DNA from: Rhodospirillales bacterium
GTDB taxonomy: Bacteria > Pseudomonadota > Alphaproteobacteria > Rhodospirillales > JAPHTL01
DNA: 6,059 nucleotides
Direction of reading: 5' to 3'
Assembly: GCA_026193355.1 (NCBI GenBank)
Contig: JAPHTL010000178.1
Location: 1 to 6,059, forward strand
Of the stretch, positions 5,903-6,059 are shown in pieces. The first letter of the stretch is position 1; each line of letters begins with the position of its first letter. A program made the position numbers and the translations under genes. The notes below the pieces were generated by a model. The model searched no databases. It was not told the DNA's origin and was given only the letters and a program-made list of their open reading frames with translations.

Positions 5903-6059
5903 TGAGAAACGTCGCGTGGCAGCCGATCCTGTGGACAATGCTCTGGATCGCCCTGATCGTCGTTTCGGAAGCTTTCCGCCCGCTGATGCCGGTGGATGAA
6001 ACCCGTTATCTGACCGTCGCCTGGGAAATGTGGCAGCGCGGCGACTTTCTGGTTCCCCA
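5902..6059 (+). CDS. ArnT/PMT-like family 39 (GT-C) glycosyltransferase, N-terminal 52 residues
   Basis: The gene runs off the window after 52 codons. Seen: a first transmembrane helix (WQPILWTMLWIALIVVSEAF, about 6-25), then the periplasmic-loop motif PVDETRY (30-36) and AWEMWQRGDFLVP. This matches the N-terminus of ArnT-like polytopic enzymes, in which the Asp-Glu pair after helix 1 is catalytic and is followed by an ALTVARNMWQ- or AREM-type helix. Known: these enzymes take a sugar from a polyprenyl-phosphate donor and add it to lipid A, protein or another periplasmic acceptor. The start overlaps the VTT stop (TGATG) and has a close ribosome site. The acceptor and sugar cannot be judged from so short a fragment. 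The pairing with a DPM1-like GT2 just upstream supports a donor-synthase/transferase couple. Confidence 0.8.
   Translation, partial: MRNVAWQPILWTMLWIALIVVSEAFRPLMPVDETRYLTVAWEMWQRGDFLVP

Overview
The window looks like ordinary chromosomal DNA of an alphaproteobacterium. The base composition is GC-rich (roughly 60% by eye), third codon positions are strongly G/C, and the proteins have an alphaproteobacterial, probably Rhodospirillales-like, flavour. The placement is an inference from protein style and gene neighbourhood; no rRNA or marker gene is present to test it. I see no mobile element, CRISPR array, tRNA or rRNA.

Layout, left to right: (1) positions 1-201, the 3' end of a plus-strand metZ-type gene (O-succinylhomoserine sulfhydrylase, methionine synthesis). 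(2) 206-643, a minus-strand single-domain rhodanese that converges on metZ with only 4 bp between the stop codons. (3) 644-802, a short divergent intergenic region. (4) 803-4303, a large plus-strand gene of about 1166 codons. It encodes a multi-cofactor oxidoreductase: an unrecognised N-terminal domain, a GltD/NfnL-like iron-sulfur flavoprotein module, and a PyrK/NfnS-like ferredoxin-reductase module, all in one chain. (5) 4359-6059, a tightly packed plus-strand run of three genes: a DPM1/ArnC-like family 2 glycosyltransferase, a TVP38/TMEM64 (VTT, DedA-superfamily) membrane protein, and the start of an ArnT/PMT-like family 39 glycosyltransferase cut by the window edge.

Two functional themes appear. 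The left half concerns sulfur and redox chemistry: MetZ assimilates sulfide, the rhodanese carries sulfane sulfur, and the large oxidoreductase has the combined cofactor-site pattern of the two Nfn subunits (also known as sulfide dehydrogenase SudAB). Whether these genes cooperate is not shown. The right half looks like a lipid-linked sugar pathway: the GT2 would load a sugar onto polyprenyl phosphate on the cytoplasmic face, the GT39 would use that lipid-linked sugar on the periplasmic face, and the VTT protein between them could move the lipid carrier across the membrane.

The most interesting items are the single-chain Nfn-like enzyme with its extra N-terminal domain and altered cysteine spacings, and the VTT protein placed between the making and the using of a polyprenyl-linked sugar.
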